Below, piece by piece: positions 1 to 9,575 of a DNA stretch of 64,000 bases. The translations under genes and the position numbers were made by a program. The number at the start of each line of letters is the position of its first letter. The first letter of the stretch is position 1. The notes beneath the pieces are model-generated. The model ran no database searches and had not been told where the DNA came from. It saw only the letters and a list, made by a program, of their open reading frames with translations. This DNA comes from Paludibacteraceae bacterium (GTDB lineage: Bacteria > Bacteroidota > Bacteroidia > Bacteroidales > Paludibacteraceae): positions 62,001-126,000 of the forward strand of contig JAFGVV010000049.1 of the NCBI GenBank assembly GCA_016937795.1, in the 5' to 3' direction.

Positions 1-49
1 AATAATAGGTTTCAATTTTGTGCAAAAATAGGAATTTTTTTTATTATAG

Positions 50-595
50 CTATTTTTTCCAGAATATTTCTTCATGTCCTTTTTCAAGGGTGAGATACCG
101 CGATAACACAAAAAAATAGTCAGACAAACGATTAATATATTTAATTATTTCAATATCAATAGGATAATTCTCATTCATTTCCACAATCCGTCTTTCAGCA
201 CGCCGTGCAACAGTCCGGCAAATATGCGACTGTGCACCTACCGCTGCCCCTCCCGGAAGAATAAATTGACGAAGTTCCGGTAATTCCTGATTCAACCGAT
301 CGATTTCAGATTCTACTTTTCGAATATCTGACTCACTAACAACAGAGACTTCCTTAATATTTGTTACCGTAGTATCAGTAGCCAAATGTGAACCTACTGC
401 AAAGAGTAAATGCTGTATCTGTATCAGGAAATCGGAGTTTAGCCTGGTATGCGGATATGAGATTAACAGGCCTATATGAGAGTTTAGTTCATCTACAGTA
501 CCGTATGCTTCGATACGTAAATCACTTTTTGCAACCCTTGTTCCTCCAATTAATCCCGTTTTTCCTTTATCACCGGTCTTTGTATATATTTTCAT
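50..595 (-). CDS. PduO-type cob(I)alamin adenosyltransferase
   Basis: The product (181 aa) should transfer the adenosyl group of ATP to cob(I)alamin, giving adenosylcobalamin in the cytoplasm. The N-terminus carries the family's TGDKGKTGLIGG nucleotide-binding motif (residues 7-18), followed by YGTVDELNS. An arginine-rich helix, ICRTVARRAERRIV, lies near residue 125, and NRLSDYFFVLSRYL is close to the C-terminus; all are typical of the trimeric PduO/MMAB fold. The length is normal for the family. The gene lies 61 bp downstream of the methyltransferase gene on the same strand, with a hairpin between them, so co-transcription is uncertain. No B12-dependent enzyme is visible in the window to suggest the user of the cofactor. 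Confidence 0.93.
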   Translation of the reverse strand: MKIYTKTGDKGKTGLIGGTRVAKSDLRIEAYGTVDELNSHIGLLISYPHTRLNSDFLIQIQHLLFAVGSHLATDTTVTNIKEVSVVSESDIRKVESEIDRLNQELPELRQFILPGGAAVGAQSHICRTVARRAERRIVEMNENYPIDIEIIKYINRLSDYFFVLSRYLTLEKGHEEIFWKK

Positions 596-632
596 TCGTT
601 TTAATAGTAAGTTACTGATAAATATAAGTCAA

Positions 633-660
633 ACAACACAAAAGCCAAAGTGTTGTTTAA
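633..660 (-). terminator. Hairpin, possible weak terminator of the methyltransferase gene
   Basis: Perfect 9-bp stem (AAACAACAC at 633-641 with GTGTTGTTT at 652-660) and a 10-nt loop. It overlaps the methyltransferase stop codon and lies in the 61-bp gap before the adenosyltransferase gene. There is no clear U-run after the stem on the minus strand, so termination activity is doubtful. Confidence 0.35.
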
Positions 661-1436
661 AATATCATTTTGTAATGCATTTTGTTGCGTTCCGGATTAA
701 AAAACAAAATCCCGAAACCAAAAATATCAAGAGAATTAATAACATTCGGATGCCGCTTTATTTGTTGCCAAGCTTCCTGCATATCGTCCGACCAATTAAT
801 ATCATCAATCACTATCACCATATCATTATGCACTTTAGACATTATAATCTCAAAATATCTGAGCAGCGCATCCGAAGTATGATTGGCATCAATAAACACA
901 AAATCAGGTCTTTCAATTTCTGTCAGTAGTGGCACCAAACCTTCGTCGATATTCATTCGACGTAATCGCACATTATCCAGACCAAACTTCAGAAAATTAT
1001 CGGATGCTATAGATGCAATCTGCGGACAACCCTCTACTGTATAGCACTTTGCATGCGTACAAGCCATGGCCATATATGCGGTTGAAATGCCGAGAGAAGT
1101 GCCCAGCTCAAGTATTACTGCAGGTTTGGCTTCGCGCACCATCCTGAATAATAATTGGCCATACTTACTACTATTCAGCGACTTTCGGGCAATGGAGGCC
1201 ACACTACTTTGGCGATTCTTTCCTGTTCCGAAATCAGTAACCTGGAGCACTCGCCTATCATTTTCCAACTCCCTTCGGAGTCTTTCAATTTCGGCATATA
1301 CATAAAAGGGATTCTTTTCGTACAACACAAAACGTGTAAAGCAAAATATATAGGGCGAATGTACTCCAAAACCCAAAGTATGCCTCGCTGTAAAAATATG
1401 CTTCAGCAACCTTCCTAAATAATTCAAACGATTCAT
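657..1436 (-). CDS. Class I SAM-dependent methyltransferase (O-methyltransferase-like)
   Basis: A 259-aa protein with a Rossmann-type methyltransferase core. VILELGTSLGISTAYMA at residues 107-123 is the SAM-binding motif I. YTVEG (about 132-136) provides the acidic residue that usually holds the ribose. FVFIDANH (179-186) and VIVIDDI are the motif II/III strands typical of the Methyltransf_24/O-methyltransferase group. The first 60 residues are basic and aromatic (HTLGFGVHSPYIFCF), as in many Bacteroidota homologues. The substrate cannot be read from sequence. A CAAAGATA at 1456-1463 (TATCTTTG on the coding strand) is a possible -7 box 20 bp before the start codon. A cytoplasmic location is inferred. 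Confidence 0.82.
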   Translation of the reverse strand: MNRLNYLGRLLKHIFTARHTLGFGVHSPYIFCFTRFVLYEKNPFYVYAEIERLRRELENDRRVLQVTDFGTGKNRQSSVASIARKSLNSSKYGQLLFRMVREAKPAVILELGTSLGISTAYMAMACTHAKCYTVEGCPQIASIASDNFLKFGLDNVRLRRMNIDEGLVPLLTEIERPDFVFIDANHTSDALLRYFEIIMSKVHNDMVIVIDDINWSDDMQEAWQQIKRHPNVINSLDIFGFGILFFNPERNKMHYKMIF

Positions 1437-1557
1437 TTGATGCTTAATTCAGCAACAAAGATATGAAAATATTAATAATATCGATTTGAATATGCGCGAT
1501 ATTTTACATAAAAACCAAATGACCAACAATAATTATTGCAGTTCCAATCTATTTTTA

Positions 1558-1594
1558 ATAAAAAAAATCCCCGATATAACTAATAACGGGGATT
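1558..1594 (-). terminator. Intrinsic terminator downstream of asnB
   Basis: Stem AATCCCCG (1566-1573) with CGGGGATT (1587-1594) and a 13-nt AT-rich loop. On the minus strand the stem is followed directly by a run of T. It lies about 50 bp after the asnB stop codon and fits a Rho-independent terminator for the leftward transcript. Confidence 0.8.
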
Positions 1595-1646
1595 TTGTGA
1601 ACACATCAATGTAGCAAACAGAGCAAAATTTCGGAATTCAGTTCAT

Positions 1647-3311
1647 TTAAACAGCCTGCTCGTGTACTCCGGCTACTGCCCTTCCCGATGGATCAGCATT
1701 TTTACGGAAGGCTTCGTCCCACTCGAGCGCAATAGGCGTACTGCAGGCCACTGAAGGCACCGAAGGCACACATGCCGATGCTGTATCCGAAGGAAAATGA
1801 TCGGCAAAAATGGTACGATAATAATACTCTTCTTTGTTCATTGGCGGATTAATGGGGAAAGTCTCATTCACGCGCGCCATTTGCTCGTCGGTCACAAGTT
1901 GTGAGGTCATTTCCTTCAGCGTATCAATCCAGTTATAACCCACCCCATCCGAGAATTGCTCTTTCTGACGCCAGGCCACACTTTCGGGTAAAAGATGCTC
2001 GAAAGCCTTGCGAAGAATCCATTTTTCCATTTTTCCATTTCCGGCCATTTTATCTGTGGGATTCAGGCGCATGGCCACATCCATAAACTCCTTATCGAGA
2101 AATGGCACACGACCTTCCACACCCCAGGAAGCAAGCGATTTGTTGGCACGCAAACAATCGTACATGTGCAGTTTGCTTAGTTTACGAACGGTTTCTTTGT
2201 GGAACTCCTCAGCATTGGGGGCTTTGTGGAAATAAAGATAACCACCGAAAATCTCATCGGCACCTTCGCCCGAGAGCACCATTTTCACACCCATCGACTT
2301 GATGACACGAGCCAAAAGGTACATCGGCGTACTTGCACGCACAGTGGTTACATCATAAGTTTCGATATGATAAATCACGTCGCGGATAGCATCGAGACCT
2401 TCCTGCACTGTAAAATGAATCTCGTGATGCACTGTTCCGATATGATCGGCTACTTTGCGGGCAGCGGCAAGGTCGGGCGAACCAAGCAAACCCACAGCAA
2501 AAGAGTGAAGCTGAGGCCACCACGCATCTTCGGTATTACCAGATTCGATACGTTTGGCAGCATATTTTTTAGCAATAGCAGAAATAATAGACGAATCGAG
2601 TCCGCCCGATAAAAGCACACCGTACGGCACATCAGTCATCAACTGACGAGCTACAGCCGCTTCGAGCGCATCGCGCAATTCATCGATACTACTTGAATTA
2701 TCTTTTACTGCATCAAATTCTTCCCATTCGCGTTTGTACCATTTTACAGGAGCACCATCGGGACTGAAATAGTATTGACCCGGAAGAAACTCTTCAATTC
2801 GCTGGCAATAACCTTCGAGTGCTTTGAGTTCCGAAGCCACATAGTAATTTCCGGTCTCGTCCCATCCCTGATAAAGTGGGATAATACCTATATGATCGCG
2901 GCCAACAAGGAAAATATCCTTTTCGGTATCGTAAAGCGCAAAGGCAAAAATTCCATTCAGATCTTCCAGAAATGCAGGTCCTTTTTCACGATACAAAGCC
3001 AGTATAACTTCGCAATCCGATTTTGTGAGGAACTCGTATTTTCCTTCGAAACTTTTACGTATTTCCTGATGATTATATATCTCGCCGTTTACTGCAAGCA
3101 CAAGCTTTCCATCTTTACTGTAAAGTGGTTGTTTTCCGGCCTCAGGATCGACAATAGAAAGTCGTTCGTGCGCCAGAATGGCTTTTTCGGACGAAAACAC
3201 ACCCGACCAATCGGGCCCGCGGTGACGAATTTTTTTCGACATTTTAAGTACCTGAGGACGCAACTGAGCGACATCGGTTTTTATATCAAATGTACATACT
3301 ATTCCACACAT
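1647..3311 (-). CDS. asnB: Glutamine-hydrolysing asparagine synthetase B
   Basis: A 554-aa enzyme converting aspartate, glutamine and ATP to asparagine, glutamate, AMP and PPi. It begins MCGIV, so Cys2 becomes the N-terminal nucleophile of the class II glutamine amidotransferase domain (about residues 2-190; RHRGPDWSG and NGEIYNH are recognisable). The synthetase domain has the PP-loop LLSGGLDSS near residue 236 and the downstream SGEGADEIFGGY motif. The length matches AsnB of other Bacteroidota. It follows gltD by 78 bp on the same strand, so it may be the last gene of a glutamate/asparagine operon. The spacer folds into a strong hairpin that could attenuate expression. Confidence 0.97.
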   Translation of the reverse strand: MCGIVCTFDIKTDVAQLRPQVLKMSKKIRHRGPDWSGVFSSEKAILAHERLSIVDPEAGKQPLYSKDGKLVLAVNGEIYNHQEIRKSFEGKYEFLTKSDCEVILALYREKGPAFLEDLNGIFAFALYDTEKDIFLVGRDHIGIIPLYQGWDETGNYYVASELKALEGYCQRIEEFLPGQYYFSPDGAPVKWYKREWEEFDAVKDNSSSIDELRDALEAAVARQLMTDVPYGVLLSGGLDSSIISAIAKKYAAKRIESGNTEDAWWPQLHSFAVGLLGSPDLAAARKVADHIGTVHHEIHFTVQEGLDAIRDVIYHIETYDVTTVRASTPMYLLARVIKSMGVKMVLSGEGADEIFGGYLYFHKAPNAEEFHKETVRKLSKLHMYDCLRANKSLASWGVEGRVPFLDKEFMDVAMRLNPTDKMAGNGKMEKWILRKAFEHLLPESVAWRQKEQFSDGVGYNWIDTLKEMTSQLVTDEQMARVNETFPINPPMNKEEYYYRTIFADHFPSDTASACVPSVPSVACSTPIALEWDEAFRKNADPSGRAVAGVHEQAV

Positions 3312-3330
3312 AATTATTTATTTATTTGGC

Positions 3331-3381
3331 GTTTCGTGTTTCGCGTTTCGGGTTATTGTACACTGAACGCGAAACGCGAAA
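3331..3381. repeat. GTTTCGN heptamer repeats forming a perfect 12-bp inverted repeat
   Basis: Three direct heptamers (GTTTCGT, GTTTCGC, GTTTCGG; 3331-3351) are followed by complementary copies, so TTTCGCGTTTCG (3339-3350) pairs perfectly with CGAAACGCGAAA (3370-3381) around a 19-nt loop. It occupies most of the 78-bp gltD-asnB spacer. There is no U-run, so it is a spacer repeat or mRNA hairpin rather than a typical terminator. Confidence 0.75.
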
Positions 3382-3389
3382 TATTTAAT

Positions 3390-4805
3390 TTACAATATTT
3401 TATGAATATCCTCAGCTACTTTTCTTCCCAATGCGATAGCTTTTACTACCAGACTGGCTCCAATAGCCGCATCGCCGGTAGCAAAAACCTTAGCCACAGA
3501 ACTTTGTCCGGCAGCATCAGTAGCCACATTGCCACGCGCATCGAATTTCACGCCGAGTTCGGTAAGCAAACCTTCCTGCACCGGATGTACAAATCCGAGC
3601 GCAAGGAAAACCAGATCGGCCTTGATGGTTTCGGTCTTTCCGGTTGACTTCATTTGCATGCGTCCGGTTTCGTCCTTTGCCCATTCTACTTCTTCCACAA
3701 TCACTTCGGTCAGTTTACCATTTTCGCCTTTAAAAGCTACTGTATTCAGACTCCAGCGACGCTCGCAACCTTCGAGATGCGAACTTGAGGTTTTGAGAAT
3801 CTGAGGAAACTGATTTGGCCATGGTGTAGCAGGGTTTTTACCTACCGGTGGCTGAGGAAGAATTTCAATCTGAGTAACCTTTACAGCACCCTGACGTACC
3901 GAAGTTCCCACACAATCGGAGCCGGTATCACCACCACCAATCACAAGTACATGTTTGTCTTTTGCATTGATGATATTTTTCTCAGGCACCTCTTCACCTG
4001 TAAGCAGTTGGTTTTGCTGGCTAAGGAAATCCATTGCAAAATGAATTCCTTTCAGTTTACGCCCTTCGGGCTGAATATCGCGCGGTTGTCCGGCTCCGAT
4101 AGCGATACAAACCGCATCGAAATCTTTCATTATATCCTTTCCGGCAATGTCTTTTCCTACTTCTACCCCGGTACGAAATTCAATACCTTCTTCAACCAAC
4201 AAAGCCATACGGCGATCGATGACATTTTTGTTGAGTTTGAAATTCGGAATGCCATAACGCAACAATCCGCCCAAACCTTTGTCTTTCTCAAACACAGTAA
4301 CCGAATGTCCTTTACGGTTCAACTGCTGAGCAGCCGCCAATCCCGCAGGACCCGATCCAATCACAGCCACTTTTTTGCCCGTACGGGTTTTCGGAGGCTG
4401 CGCTTTAATCATTCCTTCGATAAAGGCCACCTCAGTCACAGCTGCTTCGTTTTCGCGAATGGTTACAGGCGCATCCTGAAGTGCCAGAACACACGATTTC
4501 TCGCATGGTGCCGGACAAATACGTCCTGTAAATTCAGGAAAGTTATTGGTTTCGTGAAGTACTTCGAGTCCTTCTTTCCATTTTCCCTTGTAGATAAGAT
4601 CCTGCCATTCGGGCATTTTATTGCCCAACGGACATGCCCAGTGACAAAACGGAATACCACAGTCCATACAACGTGAAGCCTGCAATTTGCGGTCTTCGCG
4701 GTTCAGCGTTTGTTCTACTTCACCGAAATCGTTGATACGTTCGAAAACCGGTCTGTAACCAGCCTCTTTACGTGCTATATTGATAAATGCTTTAGGATTT
4801 CCCAT
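3390..4805 (-). CDS. gltD: Glutamate synthase small subunit (NADPH-oxidising, beta)
   Basis: A 471-aa flavoprotein that passes electrons from NAD(P)H to the large subunit for reductive synthesis of glutamate from glutamine and 2-oxoglutarate. The N-terminal cysteine-rich region (CMDCGIPFCHWACPLGN, then RICPAPCEKSC) binds the [4Fe-4S] clusters. GSGPAGLAAAQQLN near residue 150 is the FAD-binding Rossmann motif, and VIGGGDTGSDCVG near 290 binds NADP. The C-terminal ATGDAAIGASLVVKAIALGR is the second FAD contact. The length is typical. The gene lies 162 bp downstream of gltB on the same strand. That gap holds a heptamer repeat, a 14-bp palindrome and a CCCCTAA/AAGGGG motif. Confidence 0.97.
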   Translation of the reverse strand: MGNPKAFINIARKEAGYRPVFERINDFGEVEQTLNREDRKLQASRCMDCGIPFCHWACPLGNKMPEWQDLIYKGKWKEGLEVLHETNNFPEFTGRICPAPCEKSCVLALQDAPVTIRENEAAVTEVAFIEGMIKAQPPKTRTGKKVAVIGSGPAGLAAAQQLNRKGHSVTVFEKDKGLGGLLRYGIPNFKLNKNVIDRRMALLVEEGIEFRTGVEVGKDIAGKDIMKDFDAVCIAIGAGQPRDIQPEGRKLKGIHFAMDFLSQQNQLLTGEEVPEKNIINAKDKHVLVIGGGDTGSDCVGTSVRQGAVKVTQIEILPQPPVGKNPATPWPNQFPQILKTSSSHLEGCERRWSLNTVAFKGENGKLTEVIVEEVEWAKDETGRMQMKSTGKTETIKADLVFLALGFVHPVQEGLLTELGVKFDARGNVATDAAGQSSVAKVFATGDAAIGASLVVKAIALGRKVAEDIHKIL

Positions 4806-4818
4806 ATGATTTGAAGAA

Positions 4819-4837
4819 CCCCTAATCCCTGAAGGGG
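4819..4837. repeat. CCCCTAA..AAGGGG dispersed short palindrome (copy 1)
   Basis: The motif CCCCTAATCCCTGAAGGGG in the gltB-gltD spacer closely matches motifs at 49276-49294 and 62691-62709. All three lie outside genes, which suggests a dispersed repeat family. The function is unknown. Confidence 0.6.
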
Positions 4838-4923
4838 AATGACGGGTTCGTGTTTTTTAGTTTATAATTTTTCGTCTTATTTTATTTATTAATCAGGTTG
4901 GTTTCTATCATCCCGGTTAATCA

Positions 4924-4937
4924 GTTAACCGGTTAAC
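4924..4937. repeat. 14-bp perfect palindrome in the gltB-gltD spacer
   Basis: GTTAACCGGTTAAC reads identically on both strands. It lies 31 bp after the gltB stop codon. It could be a regulator site or a by-product of the GGTTAA-type repeats around it; sequence alone does not decide. Confidence 0.45.
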
Positions 4938-4947
4938 AAGTCTCCGG

Positions 4948-4967
4948 ACTCAGAACTCAGAACTAAC
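4948..4967. repeat. ACTCAGA heptamer repeat after gltB
   Basis: Two ACTCAGA units, a partial ACTA and an ACTCAAT-like unit run directly into the gltB stop codon (4968-4970). These are the same heptamers as in the large arrays at 57.5-60 kb, here about 50 kb away and again abutting a stop codon. Confidence 0.7.
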
Positions 4968-7900
4968 TCAATAATCCCTTTCCACCTGAGCAATTTTCTT
5001 ATTAATAGCTTCCATTTTTTCTTCCTGAAGTACTTTTTTGTACTCAATAGGCACTACTTTTATAAACTTATCCACATATTCTTTCCAGTTGTCGAGAATA
5101 CGTTTGGCAAGCTCACTTCCCGTGTATTTATAGTGATTGGAAATCAGACTATGCAACTCTTTGTTGTCAGCGCTGTCTTCCATTAACGAAAGCTCCACCA
5201 TTTCCATATTACAGAAATAATCGAAATCACCTGTTTCGTTGAGCACATAAGCTACACCGCCACTCATACCGGCAGCAAAGTTACGGCCTGTCTTTCCGAG
5301 CACCACAGTGCGACCTCCGGTCATATATTCGCAGCAATGATCGCCTGCACCTTCCACTACCGCAATGGCACCGGAATTACGCACACAGAATCGTTCGCCA
5401 ACCACACCATTGATATAAACCTCACCCGAAGTAGCTCCATATAATATTGTATTTCCTGCAATAATGTTTTCTTCAGGTTTAAAAGTACTCTCTTTTGGGG
5501 CTTTCACTACAATTTTTCCACCTGAAAGACCTTTACCCAGATAATCATTCGATTCGCCAACCAATTCAAAATAAACACCTTTACTCAGAAACGCTCCGAA
5601 ACTTTGTCCGGCCGAACCTGTAAAGTAAGCACGAATTGTATCTACCGGCAAACCGGTCTGACCATAACGTTTGGCAATTTCGCCCGAGAGCATTGCTCCC
5701 ACAGTACGGTCGATATTGGTAATTTTCGAATGAATTTCCACCGGCATGCAAAGATCGAGTGCAGGAAGCGATTTTTTTATCAACTGACGATCGAGTACCT
5801 TATCAATTTTATGATCCTGATTTTTCATATGACGAAGTTCAGGATTATTATCGCGATTTGGTACATGCAAAATCTTGGTCAGATCCACTTTATTCACCTT
5901 GGCACTTCCAGCAATTTTACGACGTTCGAGCAATTCGGCATGACCGATAACTTCGTCGAGCGAACGGAAACCGAGCTGCGCCAAATGTTCACGCACATCT
6001 TCAGCTAGAAAACGGAAGAAATTCACCAGAAACTCATGTTTTCCTGTAAAGTTTTTGCGAAGCTGAGCATCCTGTGTAGCCACACCCACGGGGCAGGTAT
6101 TGAGATGACACTTGCGCATCATCACGCAACCCAACACGAGCAAAGCACTGGTAGCAAATCCATACTCTTCGGCACCCAGCATGGCCGAAATCACAATATC
6201 GCGACCTGTTTTGAGCTGTCCATCAGTTTGCAGTTTAATCTGTCCACGCAAATTATTCAATACAAGAGTTTGCTGTGTTTCCGCCAAACCAATTTCCACA
6301 GGAAGACCTGCATGCTTAATAGAACTTGAAGGACTTGCTCCTGTTCCGCCTTCGGCACCTGAAATCAGAATCAAATCGGCTTTGGCTTTGGCCACACCTG
6401 CGGCAATAGTTCCCACACCAGTTTCCGACACTAGTTTCACACTGATAATGGCTTTCGGATTGATGTTTTTCAAATCGTAGATCAGCTGAGCAAGGTCTTC
6501 GATAGAATAAATATCGTGATGCGGCGGAGGTGAAATAAGCGAAATTCCCGGAATGGAGTGACGCGTCTTCGCGATAATTTTATCCACTTTATGTCCTGGC
6601 AACTGACCACCTTCGCCGGGTTTTGCACCCTGAGCAATTTTAATCTGAATTTCGTCGGCATTCACCAGATATTCGGCTGTCACACCAAAACGACCCGAAG
6701 CCACCTGTTTGATAGCACTGCGGGTGCTGAGTCCATCTTCGCGTTTTTTGTAACGTTCAGGATCTTCTCCACCCTCACCGGTATTGCTTCGTCCGCCAAT
6801 CAGATTCATGGCAATGGCCATAGCTTCGTGCGCCTCGCGACTGATAGAACCGTAAGACATGGCTCCCGTTACAAAACGCTTCATAATGTTTTCGGCGGGT
6901 TCTACCTCCGAAATATCAATCGGGTTACGTCTGTAATCAATAATATCGCGAATAAAAATAAAGGATGGTTTTTCGTCCACAATGCGGGCATACTCCTTAT
7001 ATTTTTCGTAACTATTTGTACGTGTGGCAATTTGCAAACCCGCAATAGTTTCAGGATTCCATGCATGTTGCTCACCATCGCGACGATAGGCATAAAGTCC
7101 CAGATTGTAAAGCTGTTTAGGGTCACTTCCTTCTTCGGGGAAGAATGCTTCGGTATGCGGAAGAATCACTTCATTGGCCACATCATCAATATCAATACCG
7201 CCGATTGATGAAGAAATTCCTTTGAAATATTTATCGAGCAAAGACGCTGAAATACCAATGGCTTCGAAAATATGAGCTCCACGATAACTACGCAGTGTAG
7301 AATTACCCATTTTCGAAAGCACTTTCAGAAGTCCTTTATTTACAGCTTTTATGTAATGCTTCTTAGCTGTTTCATAATCCATCTGAATATCGCCGGTTTT
7401 TACTTTATCGTTGATAATGGCAAAGGCCAGATATGGATTAACAGCATTGGCTCCAAAGCCAAAGAGTAGTGCAAAGTGCATCACTTCACGTGGCTCGGCC
7501 GACTCTACCACAATGTCGATCTGCATACGTTTACGTTTCTGCACCAGATAAAGGTGAACAGCCGAAACTGCCAGTAACGAAGGTATTGGTGCATGAGTTG
7601 CATCTACACCACGGTCGCTCAGCACAATGTAATTTTTACCATCGTCCACAGCTTTTTCCACCGACAGGCAAAGTTCCTGAATGGCCGACTCGAGACCTTT
7701 GGCTCCTTTGCGCGGGTCGAAAAGCATAGGCAGCGAAATGGTAGAGAAACCTTTGTACTGAATATTGCTCAGTATATCGAACTGAGTATTGGTCAGCACC
7801 GGACTTTTCAGTTTCACCATTTTACAAATTTCGGGAGCTGCTTCGAGCAAATTCTGATGTACAGAACCGATATAACCTGTAAGCGACATTACCAACTCTT

Positions 7901-9500
7901 CGCGAATCGGGTCGATAGGCGGATTGGTAACCTGTGCAAACTGCTGGCGGAAATAATTAAACAAACGCTGTGGTTTATCCGAGAAAACCGACAAAGCCAC
8001 ATCATTACCCATCGACGAGGTGGGCTCATACCCATCATTAGCCATTGGAATAATAACCTTTTCCACGTCTTCTTTCGAATAACCAAAAGCATGTAAGAGC
8101 ACTTCGTGGTTTTTCACATCGTTTTTCACACTACGACCTGAAGAAATTGCATCAAGGTCAATCAAATTCTTTTTTAACCACTCGCGGTATGGAAATGCTT
8201 TGGCTAATCCTTCTTTGAGTTCACGATCGTAAAAAATCTGACCATTTTCAGTATCCACCATCAACATTTTCCCCGGTTTCAGGCGACCTTTTTCTTTGAT
8301 TCGGGCTGGTTCAATTTCTACTGTTCCTGTTTCTGATGCAATAATCATCAAATTATCGTGCGTCACCAAATAGCGGGCAGGGCGAAGTCCGTTACGGTCG
8401 AGCATACCACCTGCATAACGTCCATCACTAAACAATAAAGTCGCCGGACCATCCCATGGTTCCATAAAAGTACTGTGATATTCGTAGAAAGCTTTCAAGT
8501 CGTCAGAAATCGGGTTTTTTGCATTCCAGCTTTCAGGCACGAGCATGGCCATTGCGTGTGGCAAACTCTTGCCTGACATTACAAGGAATTCGAGCACGTT
8601 ATCGAGACTCGCACTGTCGCTCATTCCGGGTTGTACAATTGGATAAAGCTCCTGAAGGTTTCCAAGCTGATCGGATTTCAGCACACTCTCGCGCGACTCC
8701 ATCCACTGACGATTACCACGAATGGTGTTTATCTCTCCATTGTGACCCAACAAACGGAAAGGCTGTGCCAAATCCCAGGTTGGGAATGTATTGGTACTAA
8801 AACGCGAGTGAACAAGCGAAATACCACTTGTAAAATTAGGATTCGACAAATCGGGGTAATAATCGCGCAACTGAAGCGAGGTAAGCATACCTTTGTAAAC
8901 CATCTGTTTGGTTGAAAGGCTTACAATGTAAAAACTACGCTCTTTGGCAATATTGGATTTGAGTATGGCTTTCTCAATTTTTTTACGCACCACATAAAGT
9001 TTCAGCTCAAGTTCCTGCTGGCTGTTGGCGCCAGTCACAAAAATTTGTTTGATCTGAGGTTCATTCGAAGCTGAAATTTGTCCGAGAATATCGCTATTCA
9101 CAGGCACATCGCGTACTGCTAGCAGCGAAAGTCCATCTTTCTCCACCTGTTCTTTGATCACATTCAGGCAAAGTTCGGCTTTTGAAGCATCTTTGGGAAG
9201 AAAAACCAGGCCGGTTCCGTATCGTCCTTTGGCAGGAACGGGAATTCCCTGAAGCAATATAAACTCGTGGGGAATCTGAACCAGAATCCCGGCACCATCT
9301 CCCGTTTTGTTGTCGGCACTTTCGGCGCCGCGATGCACCATATTTTCGAGTACCTGCAGGCCTTTGTCCACAATTTCGTGCGACTTTTCGCCATACAGAT
9401 TCAGGATCAATCCTACACCGCAGGCATCATGTTCGTTTTGGAATGAGTACAGCGATTGCTGCTCATATTCGTCGGTGGGTAAATTATTTGTACTAAACAT
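4968..9500 (-). CDS. gltB: Glutamate synthase large subunit (alpha)
   Basis: A 1510-aa subunit that hydrolyses glutamine, channels ammonia and makes glutamate from 2-oxoglutarate. HDACGVG places the nucleophilic Cys at residue 27, so the N-terminal amidotransferase would need removal of a short propeptide. Central and FMN synthase domains follow; GEGGEDPERY, KPGEGGQLPG and GGTGASP are the conserved FMN/2-oxoglutarate region. The [3Fe-4S] motif is CVMMRKCHLNTC. The C-terminal part has the repeated Gly-rich beta-helix (GGKIVV, GATSGEVYINGVVGERF, GGRTVVLG). The length fits bacterial GltB. It heads gltD and possibly asnB. A terminator after glnN (9576-9611) suggests that it has its own promoter in the 154-bp upstream gap. 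Confidence 0.98.
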   Translation of the reverse strand: MFSTNNLPTDEYEQQSLYSFQNEHDACGVGLILNLYGEKSHEIVDKGLQVLENMVHRGAESADNKTGDGAGILVQIPHEFILLQGIPVPAKGRYGTGLVFLPKDASKAELCLNVIKEQVEKDGLSLLAVRDVPVNSDILGQISASNEPQIKQIFVTGANSQQELELKLYVVRKKIEKAILKSNIAKERSFYIVSLSTKQMVYKGMLTSLQLRDYYPDLSNPNFTSGISLVHSRFSTNTFPTWDLAQPFRLLGHNGEINTIRGNRQWMESRESVLKSDQLGNLQELYPIVQPGMSDSASLDNVLEFLVMSGKSLPHAMAMLVPESWNAKNPISDDLKAFYEYHSTFMEPWDGPATLLFSDGRYAGGMLDRNGLRPARYLVTHDNLMIIASETGTVEIEPARIKEKGRLKPGKMLMVDTENGQIFYDRELKEGLAKAFPYREWLKKNLIDLDAISSGRSVKNDVKNHEVLLHAFGYSKEDVEKVIIPMANDGYEPTSSMGNDVALSVFSDKPQRLFNYFRQQFAQVTNPPIDPIREELVMSLTGYIGSVHQNLLEAAPEICKMVKLKSPVLTNTQFDILSNIQYKGFSTISLPMLFDPRKGAKGLESAIQELCLSVEKAVDDGKNYIVLSDRGVDATHAPIPSLLAVSAVHLYLVQKRKRMQIDIVVESAEPREVMHFALLFGFGANAVNPYLAFAIINDKVKTGDIQMDYETAKKHYIKAVNKGLLKVLSKMGNSTLRSYRGAHIFEAIGISASLLDKYFKGISSSIGGIDIDDVANEVILPHTEAFFPEEGSDPKQLYNLGLYAYRRDGEQHAWNPETIAGLQIATRTNSYEKYKEYARIVDEKPSFIFIRDIIDYRRNPIDISEVEPAENIMKRFVTGAMSYGSISREAHEAMAIAMNLIGGRSNTGEGGEDPERYKKREDGLSTRSAIKQVASGRFGVTAEYLVNADEIQIKIAQGAKPGEGGQLPGHKVDKIIAKTRHSIPGISLISPPPHHDIYSIEDLAQLIYDLKNINPKAIISVKLVSETGVGTIAAGVAKAKADLILISGAEGGTGASPSSSIKHAGLPVEIGLAETQQTLVLNNLRGQIKLQTDGQLKTGRDIVISAMLGAEEYGFATSALLVLGCVMMRKCHLNTCPVGVATQDAQLRKNFTGKHEFLVNFFRFLAEDVREHLAQLGFRSLDEVIGHAELLERRKIAGSAKVNKVDLTKILHVPNRDNNPELRHMKNQDHKIDKVLDRQLIKKSLPALDLCMPVEIHSKITNIDRTVGAMLSGEIAKRYGQTGLPVDTIRAYFTGSAGQSFGAFLSKGVYFELVGESNDYLGKGLSGGKIVVKAPKESTFKPEENIIAGNTILYGATSGEVYINGVVGERFCVRNSGAIAVVEGAGDHCCEYMTGGRTVVLGKTGRNFAAGMSGGVAYVLNETGDFDYFCNMEMVELSLMEDSADNKELHSLISNHYKYTGSELAKRILDNWKEYVDKFIKVVPIEYKKVLQEEKMEAINKKIAQVERDY

Positions 9501-9575
9501 ACTTTTTCCTTTTTTATATCATAAATATCTGCATAATAGATATTTACACAAATTTTAGTTTTATTGTTAAGAGCC

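Noticed and set aside
2775..3647. 290-codon frame antisense to asnB and gltD
   Set aside because: It spans two conserved genes on the other strand and shows no protein-family motif.
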